64,000 nucleotides of DNA from CBDCVA01 sp965222935 [NCBI: Candidatus Latescibacterota bacterium] (GCA_965222935.1 CBDCVA010000002.1:1922001-1986000); one strand, 5' to 3'; shown: positions 24,552 through 33,437, numbered from the stretch's first letter. Notes: generated by a model from the sequence alone, not told the origin. A program made the numbers and translations.

Positions 24552-25007
24552 ATGATCACACAGCAAGAGTTCGAGACCCTCCTCGCCGACACCACGAAGC
24601 GCATCGAGGGTGCTCTTTCGTGGAGAGAAGACGAAGACCATTCGCCGTCGCAGGAGTTTCGCGCCGAGGTTACCTCGGATTCGGACTACTCGTTGTTCGT
24701 CGTCGGCCGGATCAATCCCTGGGCCGGCACGTTGTCCTACACGCTCATCCATCGTAAGGTCGGCCGAATTTACGCGCTCGACTTGGGCGCGGATCATCAC
24801 AATCCGACGTGCGAACGGGTGGGCGAGAAGCACAAGCATCTCTGGTGCGAGGAATTCAGGGACAAGGCGGCTTACGCGCTGGAGTACATTTCGGCACCTT
24901 GGAATTGTCCGGTAGAGGTCTGGCAACAGTTTTGCACCGAAACCAACATCGAACATCAAGATGGGCTGGCCGATCCACCTGCAAAGCAGGAGGAGATGTT
25001 TCCATGA
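24552..25007 (+). CDS. DUF6978-like protein, first gene of a two-gene module
   Basis: 151 residues from the ATG at 24552 (MITQQEFETLLADTTKRI), with GGGGAG upstream. An N-terminal helix is followed by a beta-rich domain (YSLFVVGRINPWAGTLSYTL, GRIYALDLGADHHNPTCERV) and a segment with HKHLWCEEFRDKAAY. The layout resembles DUF6978 proteins, which are scattered in bacteria beside DUF1828/1829 genes; I recall this link only loosely. Its stop overlaps the next start (ATGA) and AGGAGGAGA near its end serves the next gene. Confidence 0.65.
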   Translation: MITQQEFETLLADTTKRIEGALSWREDEDHSPSQEFRAEVTSDSDYSLFVVGRINPWAGTLSYTLIHRKVGRIYALDLGADHHNPTCERVGEKHKHLWCEEFRDKAAYALEYISAPWNCPVEVWQQFCTETNIEHQDGLADPPAKQEEMFP

Positions 25008-25783
25008 GCGCCGCCGACCTGTGCGCCTCGCTTCGCGGTAGTCTGCCGGAGCTCTTCGAGTGCACGCCAGCCCCAAGAGGGGCAGTGCGTGTTCGGACGC
25101 CGTTCATGTATCCCGATGGCGGCATCGTGGACGCCTTTGTTCTTGATCGTGATGGACGTTACATTATCACCGACCACGGCGAAGCGATGGGTTGGCTCCG
25201 GATGCAGTCCATCCGAGGCCGCCTCTCGGCGAAGCAGAGGCGCTTGGTCGATGATGTCTGCTTGACCTTGAGCGTCGAGCTACACAAGGGCCAGTTGGTC
25301 CTGCGCTGCACGGAACCGGATCATCTCGGGGAGGTCGTGCATCGGCTTGGGCAGGCCATCGTGCGCGTTTCCGACCTGTGGTTCACTTTCCGCACGCGGG
25401 CGATGGAGACGGTGGCCGACGAGGTGGGCGACTGGTTAGAAGAGAAATGCATCTCTTTCAAACGGAGCACGAAGCACAATGGCCGGTCCGGGCGCGTCTG
25501 GACAGTCGACTACGAGACCTTCGCCCCGGAACGCACTTCGATCATATTCCTGCTGGGTACAGCTTCGCGCGCGGCGGCGAGACGGATGACAGAGCATGTC
25601 CTGGCGGGCTGTATCGATCTTAGCCACTTGAAGAGCAGCCAGCCACATTTCGCTTTCGTGTCCTTGTTCGATGACAGTAGCGACGTATGGCGAGAAGAGG
25701 ATTTTAGGCTGGTAGAATCCCGCTCCGAGATCGCCACATGGTCCCGGCCCGACGAGTTCGGGCGCATCTTGACTGCGGCATGA
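25004..25783 (+). CDS. DUF1828/DUF1829-type protein, second gene of the module
   Basis: 259 residues from the ATG at 25004. The N-terminal domain (about 25-110) has RTPFMYPDGGIVDAFVLDRD then YIITDHGEAMGWL, matching DUF1828. The C-terminal part (about 130-255) includes WTVDYETF and a stretch typical of DUF1829. The family is patchily distributed and often found in accessory regions beside a small partner, as here. Antitoxin, defence or phage origin has been suspected but not established. Both genes are likely co-translated. Confidence 0.68.
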   Translation: MSAADLCASLRGSLPELFECTPAPRGAVRVRTPFMYPDGGIVDAFVLDRDGRYIITDHGEAMGWLRMQSIRGRLSAKQRRLVDDVCLTLSVELHKGQLVLRCTEPDHLGEVVHRLGQAIVRVSDLWFTFRTRAMETVADEVGDWLEEKCISFKRSTKHNGRSGRVWTVDYETFAPERTSIIFLLGTASRAAARRMTEHVLAGCIDLSHLKSSQPHFAFVSLFDDSSDVWREEDFRLVESRSEIATWSRPDEFGRILTAA

Positions 25784-25942
25784 CCGGGATTCTGGAGGCC
25801 AATAGCCCCGCAAAAAGAACCCCCGGTCCCGAACCCGCTAACCGTCTCCCTCTACCCGCTCACGCCCGAGGGGGCCCTGGCCGCGTTGATGAAAGTTGAT
25901 CCTGAAAAGGTGAAAAAGGAAGAGAAGGGGCGGAAGACGTGA
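25784..25942 (+). pseudogene. Open frame without a start, short conserved-looking peptide
   Basis: The reading frame continues past the DUF1829 stop for 52 codons. Its last 35 read like a real protein end: NPLTVSLYPLTPEGALAALM, then KVDPEKVKKEEKGRK and TGA. Short peptides with this SLxPLTxEEALRALL-KVDPxK pattern followed by a lysine-rich tail are common small genes in many bacteria. There is no ATG, GTG or TTG with a ribosome binding site at its head, so it is either a remnant or reached by readthrough. Confidence 0.45.
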
Positions 25943-25955
25943 GAAGCGGTTCGAT

Positions 25956-25985
25956 TTGCCAAAAGACTCCTTCCCTTTTTAGAAT
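25956..25985 (+). promoter_or_regulatory. Putative promoter for the zinc dehydrogenase gene
   Basis: TTGCCA (25956-25961), an 18-nt T-rich spacer and TAGAAT (25980-25985), 50 nt before the start codon at 26036. Confidence 0.45.
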
Positions 25986-26035
25986 CGCGTGGGCTGAGGG
26001 TCTTTAGCCACAGACGGGAAGGAAAGGCGCATCCC

Positions 26036-27160
26036 ATGCATACCACCGCGGCTGTGATGATCGAGCCCGGCCGAATCGAGCTCAGGGCGTTCGACATCCC
26101 CGAGTTGGGGCCGGGCGCCTTGCTGATGGAGGTGGACGGGATCGGCATCTGCGGCAGCGACAAGCATATGTACCTGGGCCACAACGCCCTTGATTTTCCC
26201 GTCATCCCAGGCCATGAGGTCGTGGGGCGCGTCGCCCAGATGAGCCCCGAGGCCCCCGAGCGGATCGCCGTGGTCGGCGGGACGCTGTCCGTTGGGGACC
26301 GGATCGCGGTCGTCCCCGGAAGCCAGCCCTGCGGCCGTTGCCATGCCTGCCTGCACTATCCAGACCGGCCGCCCCTCTGCAGTGACCGCATCGTCTACGG
26401 TTTCACGACCTGTAAGCATCCGCCATATGTGCTGGGCAGCTACAGCCGATACCAATACATCCATCCGCGCTCGTGGGTCTTCAAAGTGCCCGAGGCCATC
26501 GACGACGACCTGGGGTGCCTCATCGAGCCGACGGCCGTCGCCACCCGTGCTGTCGAGCGCGCCTTCGCTCCGGGCTTGCCGCACGTGGGGGAGGGCTTCG
26601 GACTGGGGAAGACGGCGCTGGTGTTGGGCGCGGGGCCTATCGGCATTCTTTGTTGCGGGGTCCTGCGCTTTCTGGGGGCGCGGGAGGTGATCGCGGTGGA
26701 CGCGATCGCATCGCGGCTGGAGTTGGCGCAGAAGCTGGGCGCGACGGAGACTTTGAATCTCTTGGAGACGACCGCCGCCGAGCGTCTGGAACGTGTGCAG
26801 TCGCTCACCGGCGGCGTCGGCGCTGACGTGGTGATCGAGTTCGCGGGCGTGCCCGCCGCGTTCGAGGAGGGGATCGAGCTAGTCAGGCGCGGCGGAAAGC
26901 TAGTCGAGGCGGGTCATTACTCGGATTCGGGTGCGGCGACGGTTCGCCCGCATACCGTATGCCGCAAGGACCTGGACATCCTCGGGATGTGGGGCTACCC
27001 GCCGATGCAGTTCGAGGTGGCGATCCAATTTCTGCGGGAGACGACGCTGCCGATCAGGGACCTCGTGACGTCCCACGTCGCGCTCGCCGAGACCGAGGAC
27101 GGCATCCGAAGCCTGGGCGACGAGGGCGTCTTCAAGGTGATCGTTCGGCCCGGCGACTAG
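26036..27160 (+). CDS. Zinc-dependent medium-chain alcohol/polyol dehydrogenase
   Basis: 374 residues of the MDR superfamily. Catalytic zinc ligands are C39 in GIGICGSDKHMY and H60-E61 in IPGHEVVG. The structural zinc loop has C99, C102, C105 and C115, with a longer last gap than the usual seven residues. The NAD(P) Rossmann motif is LVLGAGPIGILCCGVL. The general relatives are threonine and sorbitol dehydrogenases. GGAAGGAAAGG precedes the ATG. Substrate not predictable. With the aldo/keto reductase and glycoside hydrolase nearby, sugar-alcohol catabolism is a reasonable guess. Confidence 0.9.
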   Translation: MHTTAAVMIEPGRIELRAFDIPELGPGALLMEVDGIGICGSDKHMYLGHNALDFPVIPGHEVVGRVAQMSPEAPERIAVVGGTLSVGDRIAVVPGSQPCGRCHACLHYPDRPPLCSDRIVYGFTTCKHPPYVLGSYSRYQYIHPRSWVFKVPEAIDDDLGCLIEPTAVATRAVERAFAPGLPHVGEGFGLGKTALVLGAGPIGILCCGVLRFLGAREVIAVDAIASRLELAQKLGATETLNLLETTAAERLERVQSLTGGVGADVVIEFAGVPAAFEEGIELVRRGGKLVEAGHYSDSGAATVRPHTVCRKDLDILGMWGYPPMQFEVAIQFLRETTLPIRDLVTSHVALAETEDGIRSLGDEGVFKVIVRPGD

Positions 27161-27388
27161 ACGACCGGGGATCATGGCCGTGGTGAGGGGATGGCTCGTC
27201 CCATCAGGGCAAAGGGCTCTCAGAAACAGGGGTTAGCCGCCGCCAGGACCTTTCTATGCAGGCCTCCCTGGAATTCTCTGTGATCCAATCTCTGGATCAG
27301 GCGTTCGTCCACGAGAAGACGTGCTGCCCGCTTTTGGAACGCGGACGCGGCCGGAGCTGAAGGCGATGCGTGTGGAGGATCCCATCCC

Positions 27389-28078
27389 ATGACCAGACTC
27401 AGTCTCTTCGTGACTTGCGCGGCACTGCTCCTGTCCTGCGGGTCGGACTCAGCCATCAATCACATCCCCCAGCCCCCGAGTGGCCCCAATACCCGTGTGC
27501 TGTGGGCTTCGCGGCCCGTGCAGTGGGCTTCAAGCGCACCGGGGACTTCCACATTGGGCCTGTCGGTGATCAACCTGGGTGCCATAGAGGCCTACCACGA
27601 CCGAAGGATCGATGTCTCTTGGGGTAATGGCGATGCTTCCAGGAGAAGCGTGACGCTGGATCTAATCGGGCATGCGCGACCCGGTGCATACGTTTATGCA
27701 TATACACTGGTGCAGGACATCGTCCAAATCCCGGAATATACCTGGGTGGCTTGGAACGATGAACGGGTGGCGATGGAGTTTCCCTTTAGAAGCGTCACCT
27801 ATGACGAGGACTACGTCTACCGAAACGGCAACATAAGAAACCTGACCACGAGTGATTTAGTGGTCAATGTAGAACTGTTTTCACAACACTCGAATGGTTG
27901 GTCTATAGCCCGAACGGAAGTGTCATTGCCAGCTTCCGCCCAGAATCACCCGTACACTCTGATGGCGAACAGGAGACATGGAGAAATATACAACTACGCT
28001 CTGATATGGCGGGAAGGGATCGTCACCGAGGCGGATCTCTTTCTACCCAAAGTGGCGCAAGCGCCGATGAATCGGTGA
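27389..28078 (+). CDS. Putative lipoprotein, unknown
   Basis: 229 residues. MTRLSLFVTCAALLLSCGSDS is a lipoprotein signal (lipobox LLSC, Cys 17), with GGAGGA about 8 nt before the ATG. The rest looks all-beta, with strands such as TSTLGLSVINLG, RIDVSWGNGD and DLVVNVELFSQHSNGW. No family is recognised. It is less GC-rich than the adjoining dehydrogenase. The gap before it (27161-27388) has no evident gene or promoter. Confidence 0.7.
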   Translation: MTRLSLFVTCAALLLSCGSDSAINHIPQPPSGPNTRVLWASRPVQWASSAPGTSTLGLSVINLGAIEAYHDRRIDVSWGNGDASRRSVTLDLIGHARPGAYVYAYTLVQDIVQIPEYTWVAWNDERVAMEFPFRSVTYDEDYVYRNGNIRNLTTSDLVVNVELFSQHSNGWSIARTEVSLPASAQNHPYTLMANRRHGEIYNYALIWREGIVTEADLFLPKVAQAPMNR

Positions 28079-28233
28079 AACCGTGCGCACTCGTTTCCGG
28101 GACTGGCTTGCACCCATCACGGGGCGCGGCCTTGAGCGATTCGTTGGGGGATGATAGGCTCAAGACGGACGGGAAAGATGAGGGGATGACACGGTCTTGC
28201 TCGCCGTAGGCATCGGCGTGGGGACGTGCGTGG

Positions 28234-28680
28234 TCATGGAATGAACTTGATCAGTGCGGTGAGGACGGCGATGATGCCGAGGGCCATGGCCCACAGCCTG
28301 TGGTAGAGCGTCTCGAATCTGGCGGCAATGTCCACCTTCACCTCGGCAATTTCGGTGCGCAGTTCGGAAATGTCCGCCTTTGTCGCGTTGCGCAATTCGG
28401 CAATTTCGGTACGCACCTCGGCGATGTCCGTCTTTGCCGCAGCGCGCGATTCAGAAATGTCCGCCTTTGTCGCGGTGCGCAATTCGGCAATGTCAGTGCG
28501 CACCTGGGCAATGTCCGCCTCCGTCGCGTTGCGCAATTCGGCAATGTCCGCCTTTGTCGCGATATTCTCGCCCACGGCATCGCCAACCGTGGCAACGACG
28601 GCTTCCGCCAAGGCTTCATCGGCCCCGGCTTCCTTGAGCGCCTTCACCGCCTTATGTGTGTCGAAAGCAAGCGCGACCAT
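28234..28680 (-). CDS. Coiled-coil, C-terminal-anchored DUF1640-like protein
   Basis: 148 residues. The start (MVALAFDTHKAVKALKEAGA) has the FDTH-xxV-xxLxxAG pattern of DUF1640 (bacterial relatives of mitochondrial CCDC90/MCUR1). Residues 40-120 are a long coiled coil built from near-identical units such as ATKADIAELR and TEIAELRNATKADIS. A single membrane helix ends the protein (LWAMALGIIAVLTALIKFIP). Function unknown; probably an inner-membrane-anchored oligomer. The repeats open false frames on the + strand. It converges on the lipoprotein gene with 155 nt between. Confidence 0.8.
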   Translation of the reverse strand: MVALAFDTHKAVKALKEAGADEALAEAVVATVGDAVGENIATKADIAELRNATEADIAQVRTDIAELRTATKADISESRAAAKTDIAEVRTEIAELRNATKADISELRTEIAEVKVDIAARFETLYHRLWAMALGIIAVLTALIKFIP

Positions 28681-28895
28681 CGCTTGGAGTTTACCCGTCC
28701 TCCGGACGAACGGTTAGTCGTCTCCTTCGTGCCACCGTCTACCTCAAGCTCAGTCGATGAGCAGAGGGACAGCACCCGGTCAAGAGCCTGTGCACTGCGG
28801 CCCGAGAAGAGGCGCTGGGCCTATCCACCCATGCGGGTCCCCACCTGTGGGTAGAAATCCTTAAGGTAAGTCTCCCCATGGGCCTGTCAAGTATT

Positions 28896-28923
28896 TTGGG
28901 GCATTCCGTGTTTTTGATATACT
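28896..28923 (+). promoter_or_regulatory. Putative promoter upstream of the glycoside hydrolase
   Basis: TTGGGG (28896-28901), 16 nt and TATACT (28918-28923) in a locally AT-rich patch. The transcript would begin about 24 nt before the small ORF at 28954. Confidence 0.4.
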
Positions 28924-28953
28924 TTTCATTGGAGCCAAGGCGGGAGGGGAGGC

Positions 28954-29058
28954 ATGAACGAGCCTCGGTGGACTACAATGCTGATGCCTTTCCTGTGCGG
29001 TCTCCCCGGTGCCTTCCGGGACATGGCCTTGCCCCCTGCACGCGATGGGTTCCTATGA
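28954..29058 (+). CDS. Possible 34-residue small ORF
   Basis: ATG at 28954 is preceded by GGGAGGGGAGGC, an excellent ribosome binding site, and lies just after a promoter-like sequence. The frame starts MNEPRWTTMLMPFLCGL and stops at 29056-29058. There is no homology I know. It could be a leader for the hydrolase 174 nt downstream or a decayed gene. The remainder of 28681-29232 holds nothing else I can support. Confidence 0.3.
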   Translation: MNEPRWTTMLMPFLCGLPGAFRDMALPPARDGFL

Positions 29059-29232
29059 TGTCAAGGTTTATGGACACTTCCTATTCATTTCCGCTTGGAG
29101 AGTCCGCTACGAGCGGGACCGCAAGATGCTTCATGGCGCGTGTGAGCAGCCCCCCAATGCACATCTTCGCTGGATGCGCGCCGGAGCGTGCCGCTGATCT
29201 CAAGGGCTCGGCCAAGGGATAGGGAAGTCGGT

Positions 29233-30927
29233 ATGTTGTACGGACAGACCCATGTGCCATCGGAATTCATGCTGAGGGCCACGCGGGGCTACGAGGATAT
29301 TTTTAATGAGATCGACGTTGACGTCACGTTCGTCGCGCCCGATGGAGGCGAATGGAACGTCCCTGCTTTCTGGGCGGGCGGCAACGTCTTCGGGGTCCGC
29401 TTCACCGCTCCTGGGCCAGGGCGGTATACCTACCGGACGACGTGCACGAACCCGGACGACCCCGGTCTGCACGGTCAAGAGGGGGAACTGGAAATCATCC
29501 CCTACGAAGGCGATTGCTACCTTTATCAGCGCGGTCGACTGGGGGTTGCCGCCAACCGACGTACCCTTGAGCAGGCGGACGGCACCCCCTTCCTCTGGAT
29601 GGGCGATACGTGGTGGTTCGGTCTGGTCGAGCGGCTGGATTGGCCTCACGGGTTCAGGCGTTTGACGGCGGATCGCGTCGCTAAGGGCTTCAATGTGATT
29701 CAGATCGTGGCCGGTCCTCTGCCCGATTTCGATGCCGTCGATAACCCGTTCGACCCTCAGCAGCGAAACGAGGCGGGTCTTTCCTGGGAAGAAGGGTGGA
29801 CGCGAATCAATCCCGGCTTCTACGACCTCGCTGATCTGCGGATTGCCCACCTCGTCGAATGTGGCCTCATGCCGTGCATCGTCGGGATGTGGGGCTATTT
29901 CCTGCCCGTCATGGGCGTGGAGAAGGTGAAGAAGCATTGGCGGAATCTGGTGGCCCGTTACGGCGCTTATCCCGTGGTCTGGTGCATGGCCGGCGAGGCC
30001 AACATGCCGACGTATTCCACCACGCTTCGCAAGGATGAAAAAAGCCGGCTTGCCGAAAGGCACGCCTTGGAGGAAGGCTGGACCGAGGTGACGCAGTACC
30101 TGCGCGGCCTCGACCCCCACCACAACCTGATTACGGCTCATCCGTACCGGCCCGATTCGCGGGCCATGCTTCGCGACGAATCCCTGCTCGATCTCGACAT
30201 GCTGCAGACCGGCCATTTCGGTTACGCCTCGCTGGGGCCATCCCTGGAGATACTGGCCGAGTGCCTCGCTAAGACACCGCGCATGCCGACCTTCAATTCC
30301 GAAGTCAACTACGAAGGGATCATGGCGGGCAGCGGCGCGGAAGTGCAGCGTTTTCTTTTCTGGACCAGCATCACCGCCGGGGCCTGCGGTTTCACCTACG
30401 GCGCGCAGGGCATCTGGGCGATGAATGCACCCCAGGACCCCCATGTCGGCTATACCGGAAGCTGGGGCGACGGTTACTGGCAGGAGGCCATGCATCGTCC
30501 GGGCTCGGCGCATGTCGCGCTGGGACGCCGCCTTGTCGAGCGCTACCCCTGGTGGCTTTTCGAGCCTCGGGTGGAACCACGGGCCGAAGAGCGCGGCCGG
30601 ACCTCCGCCTTTGCCGCCGGTATCGCTGGCAAGGTGGCTTTGTTCTACAGTCCGCCCAATGGTATGCCCGACGAACTGAGCGGCATGCGGGGCGATTGGT
30701 CGGGAGCGCTTCTCGACATCGCCATAGAGCCGGGCGCGAAGTATCGGGCGTTCTACTTCAATCCGCGCACCGGGCAGGAGGTCCGTTCGTACAAGGTTCG
30801 CGGGAACATCCAAGTGGACATGGGACCGGTGACGCCGAGGCCGGATGGCTTCTGGACGCCTCCACGCAAGCCCACGATGGAGGACTGGGTCCTCGTTCTG
30901 GAGGACGCGGAGGCTCTGGGTGCCTGA
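29233..30927 (+). CDS. Apiosidase-like (GH140/DUF4038-type) glycoside hydrolase
   Basis: 564 residues from the ATG at 29233. The N-terminal DUF5060-type beta-sandwich (1-85) precedes a TIM barrel. The barrel starts GTPFLWMGDTWWFGLV and carries WCMAGEANM (E255, candidate acid/base) and FNSEVNYEG (E357, candidate nucleophile). The C-terminal domain (about 470-560) with YRAFYFNPRTG resembles the putative collagen-binding domain usual in this family. Characterised GH140 members cleave apiose from pectic rhamnogalacturonan II. There is no signal peptide, so it probably works in the cytoplasm or on imported oligosaccharides. Substrate is inferred only from family. Confidence 0.85.
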   Translation: MLYGQTHVPSEFMLRATRGYEDIFNEIDVDVTFVAPDGGEWNVPAFWAGGNVFGVRFTAPGPGRYTYRTTCTNPDDPGLHGQEGELEIIPYEGDCYLYQRGRLGVAANRRTLEQADGTPFLWMGDTWWFGLVERLDWPHGFRRLTADRVAKGFNVIQIVAGPLPDFDAVDNPFDPQQRNEAGLSWEEGWTRINPGFYDLADLRIAHLVECGLMPCIVGMWGYFLPVMGVEKVKKHWRNLVARYGAYPVVWCMAGEANMPTYSTTLRKDEKSRLAERHALEEGWTEVTQYLRGLDPHHNLITAHPYRPDSRAMLRDESLLDLDMLQTGHFGYASLGPSLEILAECLAKTPRMPTFNSEVNYEGIMAGSGAEVQRFLFWTSITAGACGFTYGAQGIWAMNAPQDPHVGYTGSWGDGYWQEAMHRPGSAHVALGRRLVERYPWWLFEPRVEPRAEERGRTSAFAAGIAGKVALFYSPPNGMPDELSGMRGDWSGALLDIAIEPGAKYRAFYFNPRTGQEVRSYKVRGNIQVDMGPVTPRPDGFWTPPRKPTMEDWVLVLEDAEALGA

Positions 30928-30979
30928 AGGGCCGGAAGCGGAACAGGTGTGTGGGAGTCTCGGCGTAGGGGAGGGCGCG

Positions 30980-31651
30980 ATGCGAAGGGTGGTCGGCGTA
31001 CTGGTGGGCCTGTCCGTGTTCACTAGTTGCGCAACAACGTACCTCGCTCATTATGACATAGCCTTGACGAGCGCGGAGCGGCCTGCTGATGCGAAGGAAA
31101 GGTATGGCGAGTATGTGATCGTCGCGTCATCCGCAGAGGACACAACGCGGTATAGGTATGAGGACGAGCTTGTCCGGATTTCTTGGCTGCCAACGCCTTA
31201 CGAGCTTGCTTTCGTTCTTGAGAACAAAACTGCCCACTCGATCAAGATAGTGTGGGACGAGGCTGTGTTCACGGACCAGACCGGCGTCAGCCATCGAGTG
31301 ATGCACTTGGGGACCAAGATCGCGGATCGCTTCAGCTCTCAGCCGCCTACCGTAGTTCCGCGGAAGGGCATGATTTCGGACTTGATCTACCCTGCTGGCT
31401 ATTATGACATGGTTGGATACGACTGGAGGAGACGGGACTTACTCCCTGTGCGCCGTTCTATCAGCAAGGATGGCGGCAAGGTAGATGGTAAGATACGGAC
31501 ACACAGTGCGATGGTTGCTGATTTCGAGAGTTTAGTTATGAATGCGATCGGAAAGACCTGGGAAGTTCTCCTGCCCCTTCAGATCGAAGATGTGGTGAAC
31601 GCGTATCTCTTTGTTTTCACGGTTAAGGATGTTCAAATCGAAGCTCTCTAG
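30980..31651 (+). CDS. Putative lipoprotein, unknown
   Basis: 223 residues from the ATG at 30980, with GGGGAGGGCGCG upstream. The lipoprotein signal MRRVVGVLVGLSVFTSC has Cys at 17. The mature part is mixed alpha/beta (YELAFVLENKTAHSIKIVW, VMHLGTKIADRF, PRKGMISDLIYP) and may be a beta-sandwich of the kind seen in cell-envelope lipoproteins. No family recognised. It is markedly less GC-rich than its neighbours. It lies 52 nt after the hydrolase, so co-transcription is possible. Confidence 0.7.
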   Translation: MRRVVGVLVGLSVFTSCATTYLAHYDIALTSAERPADAKERYGEYVIVASSAEDTTRYRYEDELVRISWLPTPYELAFVLENKTAHSIKIVWDEAVFTDQTGVSHRVMHLGTKIADRFSSQPPTVVPRKGMISDLIYPAGYYDMVGYDWRRRDLLPVRRSISKDGGKVDGKIRTHSAMVADFESLVMNAIGKTWEVLLPLQIEDVVNAYLFVFTVKDVQIEAL

Positions 31652-31766
31652 AGGAAAGGTTCTGCATCCGGCGGCGGGTGGGAGTCCGGAAACTGACCGG
31701 CGTTAGCTTCACGGGTGCAACACGTCGTTCTGAACTATCGGATACCGCATAGAGGAGCACGTTGAG

Positions 31767-33437
31767 ATGTCCACGGTGACCGCAAGCGGCGAACTGGCCT
31801 TCGCACTGGGTGCAATCCATAGCGGCATCCGGCTCGCGGCCAGCTATCCCGGAAGCCCCAGCCGCATCGCTATGGGCCACATCATCGAACGGGCTCGCGA
31901 ACGGGGCATCCACGTCGAGTGGTCGGCGAGCGAGAAGGTGGCCTTCGAGGTGACCTACGGCGCTTCGGTGCGCGGCGCCCGGGCGCTCTTTCTGACCAAG
32001 GGCGTGGGCCTGAACATCGCGCTGGACCCCATCCTCACGACCAACCTGGCGGGCTGTGGGGCGGGATTCGTCATCCTCCTCGGCGACGACCCCGGCGCAT
32101 GGGGATCGCAGAACGAGCAGGATTCTCGGCCCATCGCGCGCCTGGCCGAACTCCCCCTGATCGAACCCGCCGACCCCCAGGGCTGCTACGACGCGATCCG
32201 ATGGGCGTTCGAGCTCGCCGAGCGGCTCCACCTGCCAGTCATCGTCCGCGAGACGCGGGGTCTTTCGACCATGACGGCCGAGGTGACGGTGTCCGACCCG
32301 GTTCGCGCGGACGGCTTCACGCTCGAGCCTTTCGAGCGCGAGGGGTACCGATGGATACCGGCGCCCTGGACGGCGGTCGACATGCACGCCGCATTGCACG
32401 AGAAGGCGGTGCACGTGCGGGATGCGTTCGAGCGCCACCCCCTGAACCGGCGTCGGGGCGATGGAGCTCTGGGCCTCGTCGCCGTGGGCCATACGGCGAT
32501 CAAGCTGCGGGACGTGCTTGGCTGGGGCGAGGGCAGAAGCGAGGCCCCCTTCTCCATCTTGGAACTGGCGACGACCTATCCTCTGCCGCCGGAGTTTTGC
32601 GCGGCGTTCCTCCGCTCGGTCGAGCGCTGCGTCGTCGTCGAGGAGAACGAGCCGCACACCGCCGCCGCCCTGGCCGTCCTGGCCTCGCAGAGGGGCCTCA
32701 CCACGCCCATCGTCGGGATGGGAAGCGGGCCGCTTCCCGGGGTGGGCGAGATCAGCCGCGCGCAGCTCGGACGTGCGCTGGAGGCGCTGGAATGCGGTTT
32801 CCGCGTCCGAGAGGCCTATCGCCATGAACTGCGGGACAAGCCGCCTCCCTCGCCCATCGAACTGTGCGGCGACTGCCCCTACATCCCCGCTTACGTCTCG
32901 CTGCAGGAGGCGAGCCGGGAGCTTGGCCTGCGGCCTATCGTGGCGGCCGACCCCGGCTGCGCGGTACGCGGGAGCCTTCCGCCCTTCGAGGCGCTGGACA
33001 TCAAGATTTCGCTGGGATCGGCCATCAGCATCGCTTCGGGGATCGAGCGCGTTCAGCGAGGGGCGGCGGACGAGGCGGCGCGTCAACCGGTCATCGCGGT
33101 GGTGGGCGATTCGTCGTTCTTCCACTCGGGCGTCGTGGGGCTGATCAACGCCGCGCACACCGGCGCGGACATCTTCGTGCTCATTCTCGACAACGACGTC
33201 ACGGCGTTGACCGGCTACCAGCCGCACCCCGGAACGCCCCGCGACGCTTTCGAGGGGCCCAGCCCGGCGCCGACCATCGAGAGCCTTGCAGAGGCCGCCG
33301 GCGCTGGATCGGTGGAGGTGACCGACCCGCTCGATCAGGCGCATACGACCCAAGTCTTCAGGCGCGCGCTCACGGCTCGGGGCCTGCGCGTCATCATCGC
33401 CCGCAGCCCCTGCACGCAGATCCCCAGGCATGGCTAG
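31767..33437 (+). CDS. Indolepyruvate ferredoxin oxidoreductase alpha-like protein, no ferredoxin domain
   Basis: 556 residues. The N-terminal pyruvate-oxidoreductase domain (TASGELAFALGAIHSGIRLA, TKGVGLNIALDPILTTNLAG) is followed by the transketolase C-like domain. The TPP domain has VVGDSSFFHSGVVGLIN and the metal-binding Asn in LILDNDVTALTGYQPHPG. This is the IorA domain order. IorA normally ends in a two-cluster ferredoxin domain; here the protein stops at CTQIPRHG with only scattered cysteines. No IorB gamma subunit is adjacent. It would oxidise aryl or other 2-oxoacids to acyl-CoA, with electrons to an external ferredoxin. GAGGAGC precedes the ATG. Confidence 0.87.
   Translation: MSTVTASGELAFALGAIHSGIRLAASYPGSPSRIAMGHIIERARERGIHVEWSASEKVAFEVTYGASVRGARALFLTKGVGLNIALDPILTTNLAGCGAGFVILLGDDPGAWGSQNEQDSRPIARLAELPLIEPADPQGCYDAIRWAFELAERLHLPVIVRETRGLSTMTAEVTVSDPVRADGFTLEPFEREGYRWIPAPWTAVDMHAALHEKAVHVRDAFERHPLNRRRGDGALGLVAVGHTAIKLRDVLGWGEGRSEAPFSILELATTYPLPPEFCAAFLRSVERCVVVEENEPHTAAALAVLASQRGLTTPIVGMGSGPLPGVGEISRAQLGRALEALECGFRVREAYRHELRDKPPPSPIELCGDCPYIPAYVSLQEASRELGLRPIVAADPGCAVRGSLPPFEALDIKISLGSAISIASGIERVQRGAADEAARQPVIAVVGDSSFFHSGVVGLINAAHTGADIFVLILDNDVTALTGYQPHPGTPRDAFEGPSPAPTIESLAEAAGAGSVEVTDPLDQAHTTQVFRRALTARGLRVIIARSPCTQIPRHG

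Noticed and set aside
27174-27236. 20-codon ORF after the zinc dehydrogenase
   Set aside because: No convincing ribosome binding site and no coupling to a following gene.
28300-28854. 184-codon + frame of repeated FGNVRLCR units
   Set aside because: Shadow of the coiled-coil repeats of the minus-strand DUF1640-like gene.
29200-31023. 607-codon minus-strand frame
   Set aside because: Antisense to the glycoside hydrolase; low-complexity His/Arg-rich product with no recognisable fold.
31623-33431. 602-codon minus-strand frame
   Set aside because: Antisense to the IorA-like gene; same reason.
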